This document shows, one piece after another, positions 43,661 through 54,800 of a stretch of 64,000 nt of DNA (its first letter is position 1; every line of letters begins with the position of its first letter). Below the pieces are notes generated by a model. The model did not search any database and had not been told where the DNA came from. It saw only the letters and a program-made list of their open reading frames with translations. The DNA is from Asparagopsis taxiformis (taxonomy: Eukaryota > Rhodophyta > Florideophyceae > Bonnemaisoniales > Bonnemaisoniaceae), in contig JALQPE010001717.1 in NCBI GenBank assembly GCA_030407315.1, forward strand, positions 1 through 64,000, read 5' to 3'. Both the position numbers and the translations under genes were made by a program.

Positions 43661-44640
43661 GCGACGAGAACGCGCCCGTTCTGTATGCCTACCGGCCAAC
43701 AGCTCTATCCCCCTCTCTCCCGCCTCGCCCCACGCGCCCCCAACCGCGTCGCTCGTATACTTCCGAGCGTCGACGCGGTCACTGGGCAATCACCGCCTCA
43801 AGCGGCGACTCGCGCGACGAAATTCGCACCGAACCGTGGCTAGTAGCTCTCCGCCCGGACGTCCGCACGACACTCCGAGAAGCTGCTGGACGCCGCCGCA
43901 GTCGTGCGCGGTATACCGTCGAGCCTACGCATGCGCCGCAAACGCAACCCGCGCCGCGCGGACGAAAGGAAGAATGGCCAAGGCGAAGTTAACAAAACAT
44001 AAGAGGTTTAATGAAGGGAGTAGAATGGGTTACCGGCTAACTCGGATGTGGGCGAAGAAGCTCACTCACGTGCGTTATCCTCGCGGCGCGTGCGTCGGCT
44101 CGAAGAACTGCCCGTTGCGCCGCGCGCGCGCGCACGACTTGAAGCCGTGTCTGCTTGGTGATTGCGTCGTCGCTCAGAATTCAGCACGCGGACGACGCGC
44201 CCGTCTTGCACGCCGAGACGCAAAGGAGGAACGCCGGGACGTGTAGCCGCTGCGGCCGCCGCGCGAGTGCGAGTCGTGGGACGCGCGCCACCGCGACCAG
44301 CCCCGTCGCTTCCCACTGCGACCGACGCATCACCTTCCCGTTCCGCTCCCTCGTTAAGACCGCTGACCGACTGCGTCTCGCTGTTAGACACCACCCCCGC
44401 CGCGGACGTTTCGGGCGACCGCTGCACTAAGCCAACGATATCATTCAGCGTCGTGCCGAGGCGATGCGTGCGTTCGATCGTATCCTGGATCCTACGAACG
44501 GTCTCCCGTTCACGCGCAGTATACACCCGACGCACCGCAGCAACACGCTCCGCACCCCGTTGACGTTCCCCGCGAGATTCGCTTCGATATCGCTAAGCGC
44601 GCGTTCCGCGCGGCCACAGCATAAGCAAAAATAAAGAATA
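43661..44640. other. CpG-rich stretch, no supported gene
   Basis: Overlapping ORFs exist on both strands, mostly Arg/Ala-rich as expected from composition. A minus-strand frame (44062-44535) starts with GTG and has no motif, so I do not call it. The CpG-rich composition falls away at about 44620, which probably marks the right limit of the retroelement-related DNA. Confidence 0.4.
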
Positions 44641-45390
44641 TTCCATGGAAAATGCCGTATTGTACAGTAGAACTAGTCACCATATTTTAGCGGAACGCCC
44701 ATCCCCAACGTTTGGATAAGGCCCATCGAAAAAAATGTAAAAAATCATGGGCTGAGACCAGCACGGCGATTTTGTTTTACAGTAGGCAGGAACCAAGCAG
44801 AACTATGGTGTGGCCGTGAGGTGATGGCTGAACCATGTACGGAAGGACACGTAGGGATGGAAATGAACCACGTCCATATATGAGCAGGACGGCGGGTTGA
44901 CTAGAACGGGCCAAGTCACGCAGGCACGGACTGTTGGAATGGAACCAGTACTGTATATGGGTATAGTTAGATATGGGGTGCACCGTGACTGCGATATGTG
45001 GTGGAAGGTGCAGAGCGATTCGTAGAAATAAACTATAAAATATAATGGGCACACCGTGACGGTCCGGTGTCTGAAACCAGGCGTAGGCAGCACTCGCTGA
45101 ATGGACGGTGACCAAAGTATGATTATTGTATTCATTGGAATAATTCCAGAGTAGGTGACTTTTTGCTCATGGGACGTGACCAAGCTGACTTGTGGAACTG
45201 GCCAAACGATAATTTGGAAAGGGACCATTGACTGGGCATGTGCGGCCCAAGGCAAAGCGCGGTTAGTTTCCAAACTACAGTACTGTGTAAAGCCCGGATA
45301 TATTCTATTATCACACCTGCTCGTGACACTGGTATTATTCCACCGTGGAGCACTGTAATGGGTACGGTTCACTTCCACTGGATGTAGTGG
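44641..45390. other. Stretch without supported gene
   Basis: A minus-strand ORF crosses this part from the minisatellite at 45.4 kb, but it has no family motif and its N-terminal third is repeat-encoded. Confidence 0.4.
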
Positions 45391-45595
45391 TTGTACCGTC
45401 GGGTTGGCGTGGACCATGTTCACTGGGTAGAGTAGTTGTACCGTCGGGTGGGCGTGGTCCATGTCCACTGGGTAGAGCAGTTGTACCGTCGGGTGGGCGT
45501 GGTCCATGTCCACTGGGTAGAGTGGTTGTACCGTCGAGTGGGCGTGGACCATGTCCACTGGGTAGAGTGGTTGCACCGGTGGGCGCTCTGGGTAG
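45390..45595. repeat. 45-bp minisatellite, about five units
   Basis: The unit 'ggttgtaccgtcgggtgggc' plus 'gtggtccatgtccactgggtagagt' recurs every 45 bp (CTGGGTAG at 45423, 45468, 45513, 45558). Being a multiple of three, it keeps ORFs open in several frames. Confidence 0.9.
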
Positions 45596-46715
45596 AAACT
45601 GAAAGGTAGAATGGGCGGCACATCGCACTTTTGCGGAGAAACTGCAGGACGGATAGGTCTGACTGAAACGATATCTAGGTAGAATGGAAATCGGCATAGG
45701 GACGATGAATTAGACTAGGTTGCAGCCAGTGCGGGTACGCAAGATTTACGATATGGTGTAGTGGATATGGAATAGGTAAATGGGCAGCTAACGCCAAAAG
45801 TTTAACGACATGAAGATCATCTGTACACTGCACTACGGAACTATGAACTATGCCACCATGGCAGATACTAAACGGCAAAACACTAGCTCTACATAAAGTA
45901 ACTACAAATACATATAGGCATGAAAAGAGAGATGAGGGGAAGCCAGAAATTTCTGTTGGCACCTGGAAGGAAAAGAATAGATGAATCAATGGTTAGTGCT
46001 AGGAATGTAACTTCATCAACGCTAGAAGCATGATTAGAAGCGAGAGAACATACCGTTGATAGTGCAGCCAGAGCTTTAGTAAACGTATTGTAGAGAACCC
46101 AGAAACTTCTGCTGGCACAGAGATGGAAAGAAGTGGATGACACAGTGGTTAGTGCTAGAAACGGTATGCCAAAAGCTCGATTAGAAGTTAGAAAAAGTAG
46201 TAATGACAGTAGCCCTGGAGAAAGACGAAACAGAAAGTAGGAAAGGCAGCAAAGTACGTTAGCAGAAGAACAACGAAGAACCGCAGAAAAAGACAGTGGG
46301 AGGAATGGATAAAAGACTAAATGAGCTGGAAAACCTTATCGAAGGATGAGGCCGCGGGGCGGAACCACATCCGTAGGGATGCGATTGCACACCGCGACCC
46401 CATCCTGCGTAGGTGGTGTGCTCCATGCGACAGGCGATGACGATAGCGCTTAGCGTGACGCAAGCCTTAAATACTGTTGCAGAGTGAGCCCAGAGGTCGC
46501 GTATTTCACTTGCGTAGTGAGAAAGCGCGCGCTTTTCGTACTGACAAATCAGAGACAAATCATCGATGATTCATGGACACGGCATGGACTCGAGATGGAC
46601 ACGTCATGGACACGTCATGAACTAGAACACTGGCGTATAGCTGCACGCTTTTGAGCGGAAACGTGTATTGCAGGCTAAGGAGCCAATGATGAAAAATTAG
46701 AAAAAAATGACTAGT
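45596..46715. other. Stretch without recognisable gene
   Basis: A ~90-bp motif ('ccagaaatttctgttggcac', 'ccagaaacttctgctggcac', near 45940 and 46100) is duplicated with changes. No gene is supported. Confidence 0.5.
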
Positions 46716-46820
46716 TACTGCAGTAAAAAGTGATCTAGGAAGATGCATTTGGTAGATCATTTTTTACTGCAGTAAGAAGTGATCTAGGAAGATGCATTTG
46801 GTAGATCACTTTTTACTGCA
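46716..46820. repeat. Duplicated hairpin with TACTGCAGTA ends
   Basis: A 52-bp unit ('tactgcagtaaaaagtgatc', 'aggaagatgcatttggtaga', 'tcatttttt') is present twice in tandem. Each unit is an inverted repeat. The layout matches the palindromes at 56085 and 56497, where TACTCGAGTA replaces TACTGCAGTA and AACTGATCTAG replaces AAGTGATCTAG. Confidence 0.8.
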
Positions 46821-47079
46821 GCACAGCTGGTTCAGGTTGACGGTAGTTCAACGAATGGATAAGGAAGCTGAAGGTAGACTGGGGAATAAATACGTCGGAA
46901 AAGGATAGGGAAGTAGTCTAGCGACAAACAGGTGCAAGTTTACGAGTGCGGAAAGGAATAAAGTCATATATTCGGCTGGAGAAGTACAAAAAGTAGTATC
47001 TGTAGAACAGGAATGAGTGAATCCAAGAAAAAGCATTCTGACAGGACGAACCAAACCGAATACACAATTTCATAGATTT

Positions 47080-49497
47080 CTACGCTGTCCTTGGCGGATA
47101 ACCATCCGCTCTGGTAATGAAAGAGAAAGAACCTCCTTCTGTGAAAGAAGGACCACCGTGCGTTATCCCTCCTCTTCCACTCCTGTTGTCCACTTTGCAA
47201 AGTGACGGAGTGCAGTTGTGCAGCAAGCCAACCTTTCGAACCCCGGATGTAAGAGGGAGGAACCAGGAACCTGAATCCCTATTCACAGTAAAACTAGAAT
47301 TATCGGAGTTATTCTTGGAAACACAATGCACAATTGCATAAGATAGAGGATTAATTCCGCCGGAAGATCTGTCCTTCGTAGAGAGATGAGGTAGGACGTG
47401 TTCTTGTCCCGAAGCCGGTTCGAAGACAGTATCTACAGCCCAGAAGGAGGGTGAAGAAGTCTTCTGTAAGATCTTAGAATTTAGCAAATTCGAGTAGCAA
47501 GCTTGTACAACACACCCGGAAGCTATTTCATGACACTTGAAAAACTCTCTAGATGTACCAGAGAATGGTGTGGAGCAAGCAGGGTGCATAGAAATAAGTC
47601 GAGCACCTTTGCAAAGTATTCCAGAAATGTGTAAAGTATCTGAATTGTGCCCACAGGTGAAGTCCTGCTGGGTTGATATGGAACGCACAGGAGACCAAAA
47701 GTAATATGAAAAAGGAGATGAGAAGCATGGGAGAGAAGACTTCCTGAGATGTTCGAGAAGTGGGTCCTGCCGAAGATCATGTAGAGTGCTTGCTGGGATA
47801 TCCTCCATCGATTTACAATGGTCGCGTCCGAACAAGACCCGGAGAAGGAATCGTTTCGAGATATCTCGCTGAACAGAAGTTGGTGGCGCATTTGAAAAAT
47901 TGTTGAGAGCCAGGTTGAGCCTTCCCTTCCAGTGGTTTCCAAGTGCAGCCATCATTGCATCCAACTGCCTGTCAGCACCTCCCGAACTTTCAAGTCCTCT
48001 TTTCATCTGTTGGTGGGTTGCTTCGAAGGAAAGTTCAGCCACCTGACGAGCATGGTTGAGTAGAGGAACCGTGTGTTCGAAAGCTTCAATGAGTCTATGC
48101 AAGTTTGGCTTATTGTCCAAAAGCTTCCTTGCCCTGAATCCCGTAGTCTTCTGTTCAACTTCATTTTGGTCGGCGTCAATTACCACAGAGCCGTCTCCTT
48201 TCAGTTTTCTTTTCTTTGATGGTACCGTACTCCTTTTTCTCGGAGGAACGGTTACGAGCAGGTCATCTACACGTTTTGCATAATCTTTCGAAAGCTGTTG
48301 CAGTTTTCGAAAACGCTTAGCTGCCGATAGTCCGGTCGCGCTCTGTACTGACTCTATGCCGTCAATATCGACACGAGGTAGAAAATAAGTAGCTGCGGCG
48401 ATTGAGGATAGCAATCGAACAAGTTCTAGGGAAAGTTCTCTTTGCTTCTCGGAAGCTCGGATAGACCTTGCTCCAGAGCCTTCTGAAGACTCCCCGGACT
48501 GGAAGCTCAGAGCCAACCCAAAACAGTGATCTGCGACTAGAAGTAAAGCAAATCTGTCCGAGATTCCCATTGTATTTGTTTCACCCGAGGTGAAGTTATA
48601 TATCCTCTTCTGGTTAGTGAGACCTAGGACGTGAAGGGCATCTACCATAAAACTTTCTGCCATCCTTCTACTACCATCACTAGGCAGGCACGAAAAAGCA
48701 TTGTCCAGGACATCCTTAGCAAGCCCTTGGAGGAGGTGGTCGATCCCAATAAATGTGGAACGGTATGAATCAATAATAGCGGGAACAACAGGGATGCTCA
48801 CAGAATCCATACCAAGGGGTGTGCCAGATGGAACGAGGCCTTTAGACCTAGTTTCATCAAGCAGTTGCTCTATAAGAAGCATTGGAGTTTCAGTAGCGCT
48901 TTGCACTTTCCTCATTCCCAGGTACTTCATGATGCTCACCGTACTTTGTGATGACTGAACTGCCTGAGTTCTCTCTGAAGTACGGAATAGAGAATCCGAA
49001 CTAGAATGAAGACTGGTGTCGTACCCGAACTGTGAATGTTTCCCGTGTTTACCTCCTCTGACGAAGAAACACAAGTGGCATGGACAATCTGCATTGTGTC
49101 CCATGACATCGAGAACATGGGAACATGCGGGATAGTCTGATACAAAACCGACAAAGTCCAGGAAAATGATGCAATCGTTACCCTCTGGATCTACGTCATG
49201 GAAACCAGTCGTACATCCCTGGATTATGTCGCGAGAGATATGTCGAAGAATATGGTTTGTACTTACACCGGGACCAGTGACACCGATAATACGCACTGCA
49301 GAACTATTCCGGCGACAGTCCAGGGGCAGCCCCATGGGGATCATATAACATCCTCCAGCACTACCACTCTTACCAGAGGCCTCATTGAAGTCATCGCAGT
49401 ACAAAAGAAAAGGGTAGACATAGTATGTGGTGCCACAGTCGAGAACACCACGGATACTTGTCGGATGGCAGGGAAGGGTATTCGTGCCCTGACTCAA
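47080..49497 (-). CDS. DDE-type transposase, catalytic ORF (ORF2)
   Basis: About 805 codons. The listed first codon is TTG; the first ATG is ~50 residues in, inside conserved sequence, so translation must enter from ORF1 or an upstream exon. FLLYCDDFNEASGKSGSAGG is a candidate first acidic site. FVGFVSDYPACSHVLDVMGH and DCPCHLCFF look like the second site with its CxxC. AELSFEATHQQMKRGLES fits the last glutamate with H..K. KKRKLKGDG may be a nuclear signal. The motif order is that of the CACTA/Plavaka/KDZ group. It would act in the nucleus on element ends, perhaps the hairpins at 46.7 and 56.1-56.6 kb. Largely intact. Confidence 0.6.
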   Translation of the reverse strand: MSQGTNTLPCHPTSIRGVLDCGTTYYVYPFLLYCDDFNEASGKSGSAGGCYMIPMGLPLDCRRNSSAVRIIGVTGPGVSTNHILRHISRDIIQGCTTGFHDVDPEGNDCIIFLDFVGFVSDYPACSHVLDVMGHNADCPCHLCFFVRGGKHGKHSQFGYDTSLHSSSDSLFRTSERTQAVQSSQSTVSIMKYLGMRKVQSATETPMLLIEQLLDETRSKGLVPSGTPLGMDSVSIPVVPAIIDSYRSTFIGIDHLLQGLAKDVLDNAFSCLPSDGSRRMAESFMVDALHVLGLTNQKRIYNFTSGETNTMGISDRFALLLVADHCFGLALSFQSGESSEGSGARSIRASEKQRELSLELVRLLSSIAAATYFLPRVDIDGIESVQSATGLSAAKRFRKLQQLSKDYAKRVDDLLVTVPPRKRSTVPSKKRKLKGDGSVVIDADQNEVEQKTTGFRARKLLDNKPNLHRLIEAFEHTVPLLNHARQVAELSFEATHQQMKRGLESSGGADRQLDAMMAALGNHWKGRLNLALNNFSNAPPTSVQRDISKRFLLRVLFGRDHCKSMEDIPASTLHDLRQDPLLEHLRKSSLPCFSSPFSYYFWSPVRSISTQQDFTCGHNSDTLHISGILCKGARLISMHPACSTPFSGTSREFFKCHEIASGCVVQACYSNLLNSKILQKTSSPSFWAVDTVFEPASGQEHVLPHLSTKDRSSGGINPLSYAIVHCVSKNNSDNSSFTVNRDSGSWFLPLTSGVRKVGLLHNCTPSLCKVDNRSGRGGITHGGPSFTEGGSFSFITRADGYPPRTA

Positions 49498-51101
49498 TAA
49501 AATGACATGTTAATCGCACGACTGCCACCGATATTAGTGTAAAGTCCTTCAGAATTGATGAAGAACATGAGTTTGCGAAATGGAGACGGGGGACCCGGAG
49601 AGCTGACTATAAGACCGACGATGAAAGGCTGCCCAGTAGTATACGTAAAGTTACATCCTGAAGCAGGAGATAAAAGTGTGAGATGATCTCCAGGTCGAGC
49701 GAATTGCTCAAAGGACTTTTTGCGGAGTACCAAACCAGGCCCGAAGGAGTGGGGAGAAACGGACTGCTGCTGATCAGAGGCCTTACTGTTGTTCACCCAT
49801 GAAGAGGACGTGAAAGCCACGAAAGAATCTGAGTTGGAGGAAATTGATTTCTTCTGAAAGCAGGAGGCGGCTCTAGGGTCCAGATGGTTGGCTTGTTGAC
49901 CAGTGGTAACTCGGACCTGGACAGTACCACCCCCGAAAGCAGTGATGGGTGTACCATCCATCTCCTCAGCACTGAGAGAGTGGTTTTGTCCTTTCACGAA
50001 GCGCTCTCTGAATTTCCCCAGATTCGACGTATATATGTTTCCATGTATAGTTGGTACCCCATCAGATTCGAATGACTTGGAGGCTACGTTATGGCGCCAG
50101 GCAAGATCGAACAGTTCTGGAGTAGATATGTCTTCTCGGGCGTATTCACTTGGTGGAACGATTAGTACTGGTGCAGTTTGGCCAGCGGTGTTCTGTTCAA
50201 TCTTGCTTCTTCGCAAAATGGCCTGAGATGCCATACGTGCTGCACTGCGGTCTACATTCACGGGGAAATACACCGTTTCCGAACGCAACCAGGCGTTGAA
50301 GAATAGCCATGGTCTAACTTTTCGGGTGATCGTAGAATAATGAGGTAGCCCTTTCTGAACGTGCTTTTCAGTTGAACCCTTCCTTGCGAAATCGAACAAA
50401 ACGCGATCTTCATTCAGATCTGCGGCAGTGCATTTCGTGGATCCGGTCAACTTCGCTACTGCATACAGAGTTGTCCATTGCGTCATATATTGGCGTGCCT
50501 TGAGCGGATTCGAGGTATCCTCGATGAAAGGGGACGAGAGGAGAAGCTTCGATTGTGTCATTTCTTGTAGAAGAAGGTCTTCATCTTCAGCACACACATC
50601 ATTAAATTCTGGATGTGTATCATCTTCATCAATATGGCCAGGATAATGTTCGGAACCTCCTGTTCTATCAGTTTCGATGTCATGAGTAGGCCCCCTGGTC
50701 GCGTTCTCGCTGCATGGCACGGAAACGACTTCATCTTCAACAGTACTTAAAACTTGATGACCTTCCAAAGCAGGGGGAACGATATATTGGATACCATCGC
50801 TGTCTGCGAAGGCAATGCTACCTTCCTGCGGAAGTAGGCCTTCGGGAGACATCGAAGTAGGAACTACTTCGGAGGGGCTTTCCAGGGGTAATCGCAGACT
50901 AGGCTCGGATCCTGGTGCAGTAGCGAGTGAGTCAAGGGATGAGGCAACTCGATCGACTTGAAAGGGTCTCGAGTCATCTTGCCGAAGTGCAAAAGGATCA
51001 GATACGGTTCTGGACGTCGAACGTCTAGATCGGTTATGGGGATGCGGAACAGTGTTGTAACGAAGGCGCAGACCGGAACGGGGCTTCCTTGGTCTTCCCA
51101 T
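49494..51101 (-). CDS. Transposase N-terminal ORF (ORF1) with AT-hook-like start
   Basis: A 535-residue ORF from an ATG at 51101. It opens with GRPRKPRSG, an AT-hook-like DNA-binding motif, then a long acidic region (HIDEDDTHPEFNDVCAEDED), then folded sequence (YMTQWTTLYAVAKLTG, RKVRPWLFFNAWLRSETVYF). Its TGA (49496-49494) overlaps the first codon of ORF2 by four bases (TTGA), with ORF2 in the -1 frame. I infer that the two ORFs encode one protein joined by frameshifting, splicing or a sequencing/decay indel. Confidence 0.6.
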   Translation of the reverse strand: MGRPRKPRSGLRLRYNTVPHPHNRSRRSTSRTVSDPFALRQDDSRPFQVDRVASSLDSLATAPGSEPSLRLPLESPSEVVPTSMSPEGLLPQEGSIAFADSDGIQYIVPPALEGHQVLSTVEDEVVSVPCSENATRGPTHDIETDRTGGSEHYPGHIDEDDTHPEFNDVCAEDEDLLLQEMTQSKLLLSSPFIEDTSNPLKARQYMTQWTTLYAVAKLTGSTKCTAADLNEDRVLFDFARKGSTEKHVQKGLPHYSTITRKVRPWLFFNAWLRSETVYFPVNVDRSAARMASQAILRRSKIEQNTAGQTAPVLIVPPSEYAREDISTPELFDLAWRHNVASKSFESDGVPTIHGNIYTSNLGKFRERFVKGQNHSLSAEEMDGTPITAFGGGTVQVRVTTGQQANHLDPRAASCFQKKSISSNSDSFVAFTSSSWVNNSKASDQQQSVSPHSFGPGLVLRKKSFEQFARPGDHLTLLSPASGCNFTYTTGQPFIVGLIVSSPGPPSPFRKLMFFINSEGLYTNIGGSRAINMSFY

Positions 51102-51858
51102 GAAGTGACAACTGGGAATCTGAAGGTGTTCTAAGATGGAAATGGATTCAGAGACAGTGGATGGTTTCGATTAGGACGAAATCGTTTGGTCAACCATAAG
51201 TTGAGGGCAGTCTGGTACTGAGTAGTCACTCACATAATACCGTTACAAGAGTTTTTCATATTACGTAATACGATTCCGTAATACCTGAAGCGAACAGTAA
51301 AATTTCAATGTCGAATAGGATTCCTTTAATAGTACTCTATTCGACATTCGCTGAACAGTGAGAAAGACATGTTGCGAGATGCTGAAATTTCGTAACTTTT
51401 GAGGTGCGAAAATTACTGGAAAAAACTTGAACGTAATTTTTCGGGCTCCAAAAATTACCAAATTTTATCATCCACGGAAAAGGCGCTGTGGAGGTGTTCT
51501 GGTCGTTGGTAGCAGTGCCAAGGCACACCTGAGGAGTAGTATGAGAGGTCCCAAACCTTTGTTCTAGCCTACTTCTACTCTGCTTTAAAAGATGATAGAA
51601 CTGTAACTGTAACTAAAAGCTAGACAAGTATCTACGAGAAGGGAGGTGTACATGGAGGAAGGGACAGGACAGGTATATTTCAATATCACGCTCTGTTTGT
51701 TCAGCTCAGGTTGGCTGGGAGAGTTGATGTATAGAATGAAAAAAGAGACGGTTTATGAAGACATATCGTAGAGTTATGGAATAGTCAACTGGTTGCAGCA
51801 AGCAACAGAATCGTTGAAATACGAGAGATCAACTAATGTCTACGGTAACTAACAGATT
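51102..51858. other. Stretch without gene; left ~160-bp inverted repeat
   Basis: About 51410-51571 is the reverse complement of 56402-56540 (shared words 'tagcagtgccaaggcacacc' and 'atgagaggtccc'), with very few differences. A small hairpin ('aatgtcgaatag' and complement) lies at about 51308-51350. Confidence 0.8.
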
Positions 51859-54800
51859 CTAGACTTCCATGTAATCCTCCCCAGAACTGCCAGCTGAAGA
51901 AGAGCTGGTATCACTCTCGACGTCGTGGGGTAACTCGTACATATCTGGCCTTGCGACCGGACGCGAGTCCTTCAACGGTGCATAGACTAGATCGTTGACT
52001 AAGACCGATGTTTCCCGAATTGCCATGGTGTGGGCCCTAATATGATGAGGATAAACCATCTTGTATTTCTTCCCAAGCTTGGTTTTCATCAGCTCGTGAT
52101 CTTTCCATCCCGGGCCGCTGTGCTCGAGGTCCCCACGACATACTATAACAGAATACGGTGGGATCCATACCAATTCTGGCTTGAGAAGGGGAAATATGGC
52201 CGCTGCAGATCGATGGGGAGCGTTAAGGAATGCATGGCTTCGCGGCCGTACAATAAGCGGAGTGCCCATTGCACCAGTAGCGATGAATGAATAATCCGGA
52301 AATGGAATAGGAGTCCCGTTGAAGCGGTTTTCGTCTTCTAACGGAGGACCAGGGTAGACGAAGTCGAGATGTGGGACTTGGCGCTCGCAACGAGATCCAG
52401 TTAGAAGCAACCTGAGCCCTGTCTTCCCGAACTGGAGCTTCGGGCCTTTTTCAAATCCGTCCAGAGACGGAGTTGAATCCTCTAGATGCAACTTTTCTGC
52501 TATGATAGCAAAGAAAACATCCAAGGCCGCCTTGTCTCTCGCGAGAGTGGAAGTAGAATCCTTTTCCAGATCTTCCACTACAGCCTTGCATGGGGTCATG
52601 AACCTTTGTTCATCCGGGCCACCACGCGCATCCTGGTCGGAAGAACCCGAATTCAGAATGGGCCCCCAAGCACCATCCTGCCCATCTACGAACATGTTAC
52701 AAAACGAGTCGAGGAGTTTGTGGATAGTAGAGCTGAGCTCGGATGGTTGTAGGATGCCGTCAAGGACGACATAACCAAGAGAGTCCAATCGGGCCCTGGC
52801 ACGCTCGAAGTAAACCAATCTTGAAGAACTTGTATCCCCTGCCACGGACTCTATATCCTGCTGAAACTCTTCCACCTCACCCTCCGTTACATGAAATCCC
52901 GAGCGGTGTTCCGGATGCAGCAAACTGGAAATGGAACGCACCATTGAAGCAGCCTCCTCTACAGAAGTATGACTGGTGAAAAATGATGGGGGCTCAGGTT
53001 GCTGATCCTCGTACCGATGTACTTTGAAACCTTTGGATTGCAACCTCGTAGGAGTGATTTGATCCTCGTCTTCTTTTTCTTCTCCGGAGTCTTCATTGCC
53101 GTCCATGCTTCCTCCCTCATCATTACCTTGCTTGACTTGCTTTAAAGCAATTGCTGCTTTCTTCGTCTTCTTTGTTCCAGAGGCAGACCGAGGAGTAACC
53201 GAAGGAGTAGATGGGGAATCAAGTGACGCGATGTGCTCAGCAATAGCAGCAGATCTAGCCTTTGAACGAGTAAGACGGGAAGGGAAAGAGAGAGATTGGG
53301 GGGATGATATAGCTCGCCGCTTCGCGGGTGGAGCTCCTGGAGAAGAAGGAAATTTCCTCTTCGCCCCCGTCTGTTGAGGAGCGGGTTCAGAGGGCTGCTG
53401 AGGTTTTTCCACCGAATCAGTACTGGAACTGGCCTTCGCATATGGGTTGAAGTCATCCCCTTCCCAGGCTTCCTGTTCCGTTACTCCCGCTGGCGGCTTC
53501 CAAGATGGTGGGTCACCATCTTTCCCACCATCGTAACATTTCCTGGAACAAACGAAGACCATATCACGCTCCCCTGCAGCGAGGTACTTCCTTGGGATGA
53601 GATGATGCACTCGCGCATAGTCACATAGATTGTGAACCGGATTAATTCCGCAAGCGGTGCATTTATGAACAGCGGCACTTCCAGGAAAAGCGCAGTAATC
53701 TCCCAAAGAGCATGGAAACGGGCGTGGAGTAGTACTGTCACGCGGTATGCGGCTGACTGTGATGTTAGATACAGTCTTACTTGCTCCCTTCGACGCTGAA
53801 TCCGGAGCTTTCTGAACTTCTGTGCCATCTTCCGCACCATCCGCACCAATTTCATTCCGTGAAGAGGGAGTGGAATGCGCGTCGGGTGGTTCAGAACGGT
53901 TCTCGTCCTCGGAGCCCAGTTGCTCGGGATGTGGAGAATCTGCATCCTTTTCAGGTGCATCCTTTTCAGGTGCATCCTCCTCAGGTGCATCCTTGGAAAT
54001 CTCCATGTCGTCATCCGACCCAGCGCTGGTTTCGGGTATCACCTGTTTTGATGCGGGAGTGGACGGTAGTTCCTCGACGGTCTCGTCGATAACGACGTCA
54101 TCAGAAGAGATGGGGATTGGGAGAGGTTCCATGATAACGTCTTCGAATTGGGTTAAACGACGTTCATGTCTCGAAGCACCCGTAGTCTTCGTCGCTGGTT
54201 GAGCAGCACCAGTCGACTGCGAAGCTTGCATAATAGCTTGAGTGACTGGTTCGCCACCTTGGCGCTTGTCTTGAACCCCCTTGTTTTCTCCATTGCCGTC
54301 TTCTTCTTCATCCGGGCCGTGTGATTCGGATGAAACCTGGCGAGTGGACTGAATTCCAAAGCGGTCTCGAAGAACGGATCGAAAACTCTCCAGCCGTGCC
54401 TCCTGGTTTTCGGGTTTCCTCGGCACGGGCTCTTCCTCGTATTGAATCATACGTTTGTAGACGGATTTCCACGTTGGTATCATATCCGTTCCGTCTGATT
54501 CCAAGTCTTCGAGGTCAGCGATGTCTTCGGTCGACAGGTTACTGGCACGTGCCATCTCACGAATGACTTCGTAATATTGTTGAATGTAGGTCAAGTACGT
54601 CCGAAGGTCGAAAGACGGGACACGACCGAAGGTGGGAAGCAGTTGGACATTGCGGTAGTGAATGCACTTGACCATTAGCTCACTGGCACGATCCTCCGCC
54701 CTTGTAAAAGCAGTGTCCTTGAGAATTAAAAGACTGATTCCAACTTCGTTTTCCTTTCTTCCTGAGGAAGCCTTGTACGCAGCGTATGTGCGGGGTGAAC

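Noticed and set aside
43403..43789. 128-codon minus-strand ORF with RFVAFRRVSS repeats
   Set aside because: It is a translation of the decamer satellite.
44062..44535. Minus-strand ORF of 157 codons
   Set aside because: It starts with GTG, is Arg/Ala-rich as expected from CpG-rich DNA, and has no motif.
34550..44620. A pair of LTRs for the chromovirus
   Set aside because: I compared the 34.5-35.3 kb region with 42.1-44.6 kb and found no convincing long match, so no LTR is annotated.
44803..45621. 272-codon minus-strand ORF with VQPLYPVDM repeats
   Set aside because: Its repeats come from a 45-bp minisatellite that keeps any frame open, and the rest has no recognisable domain.
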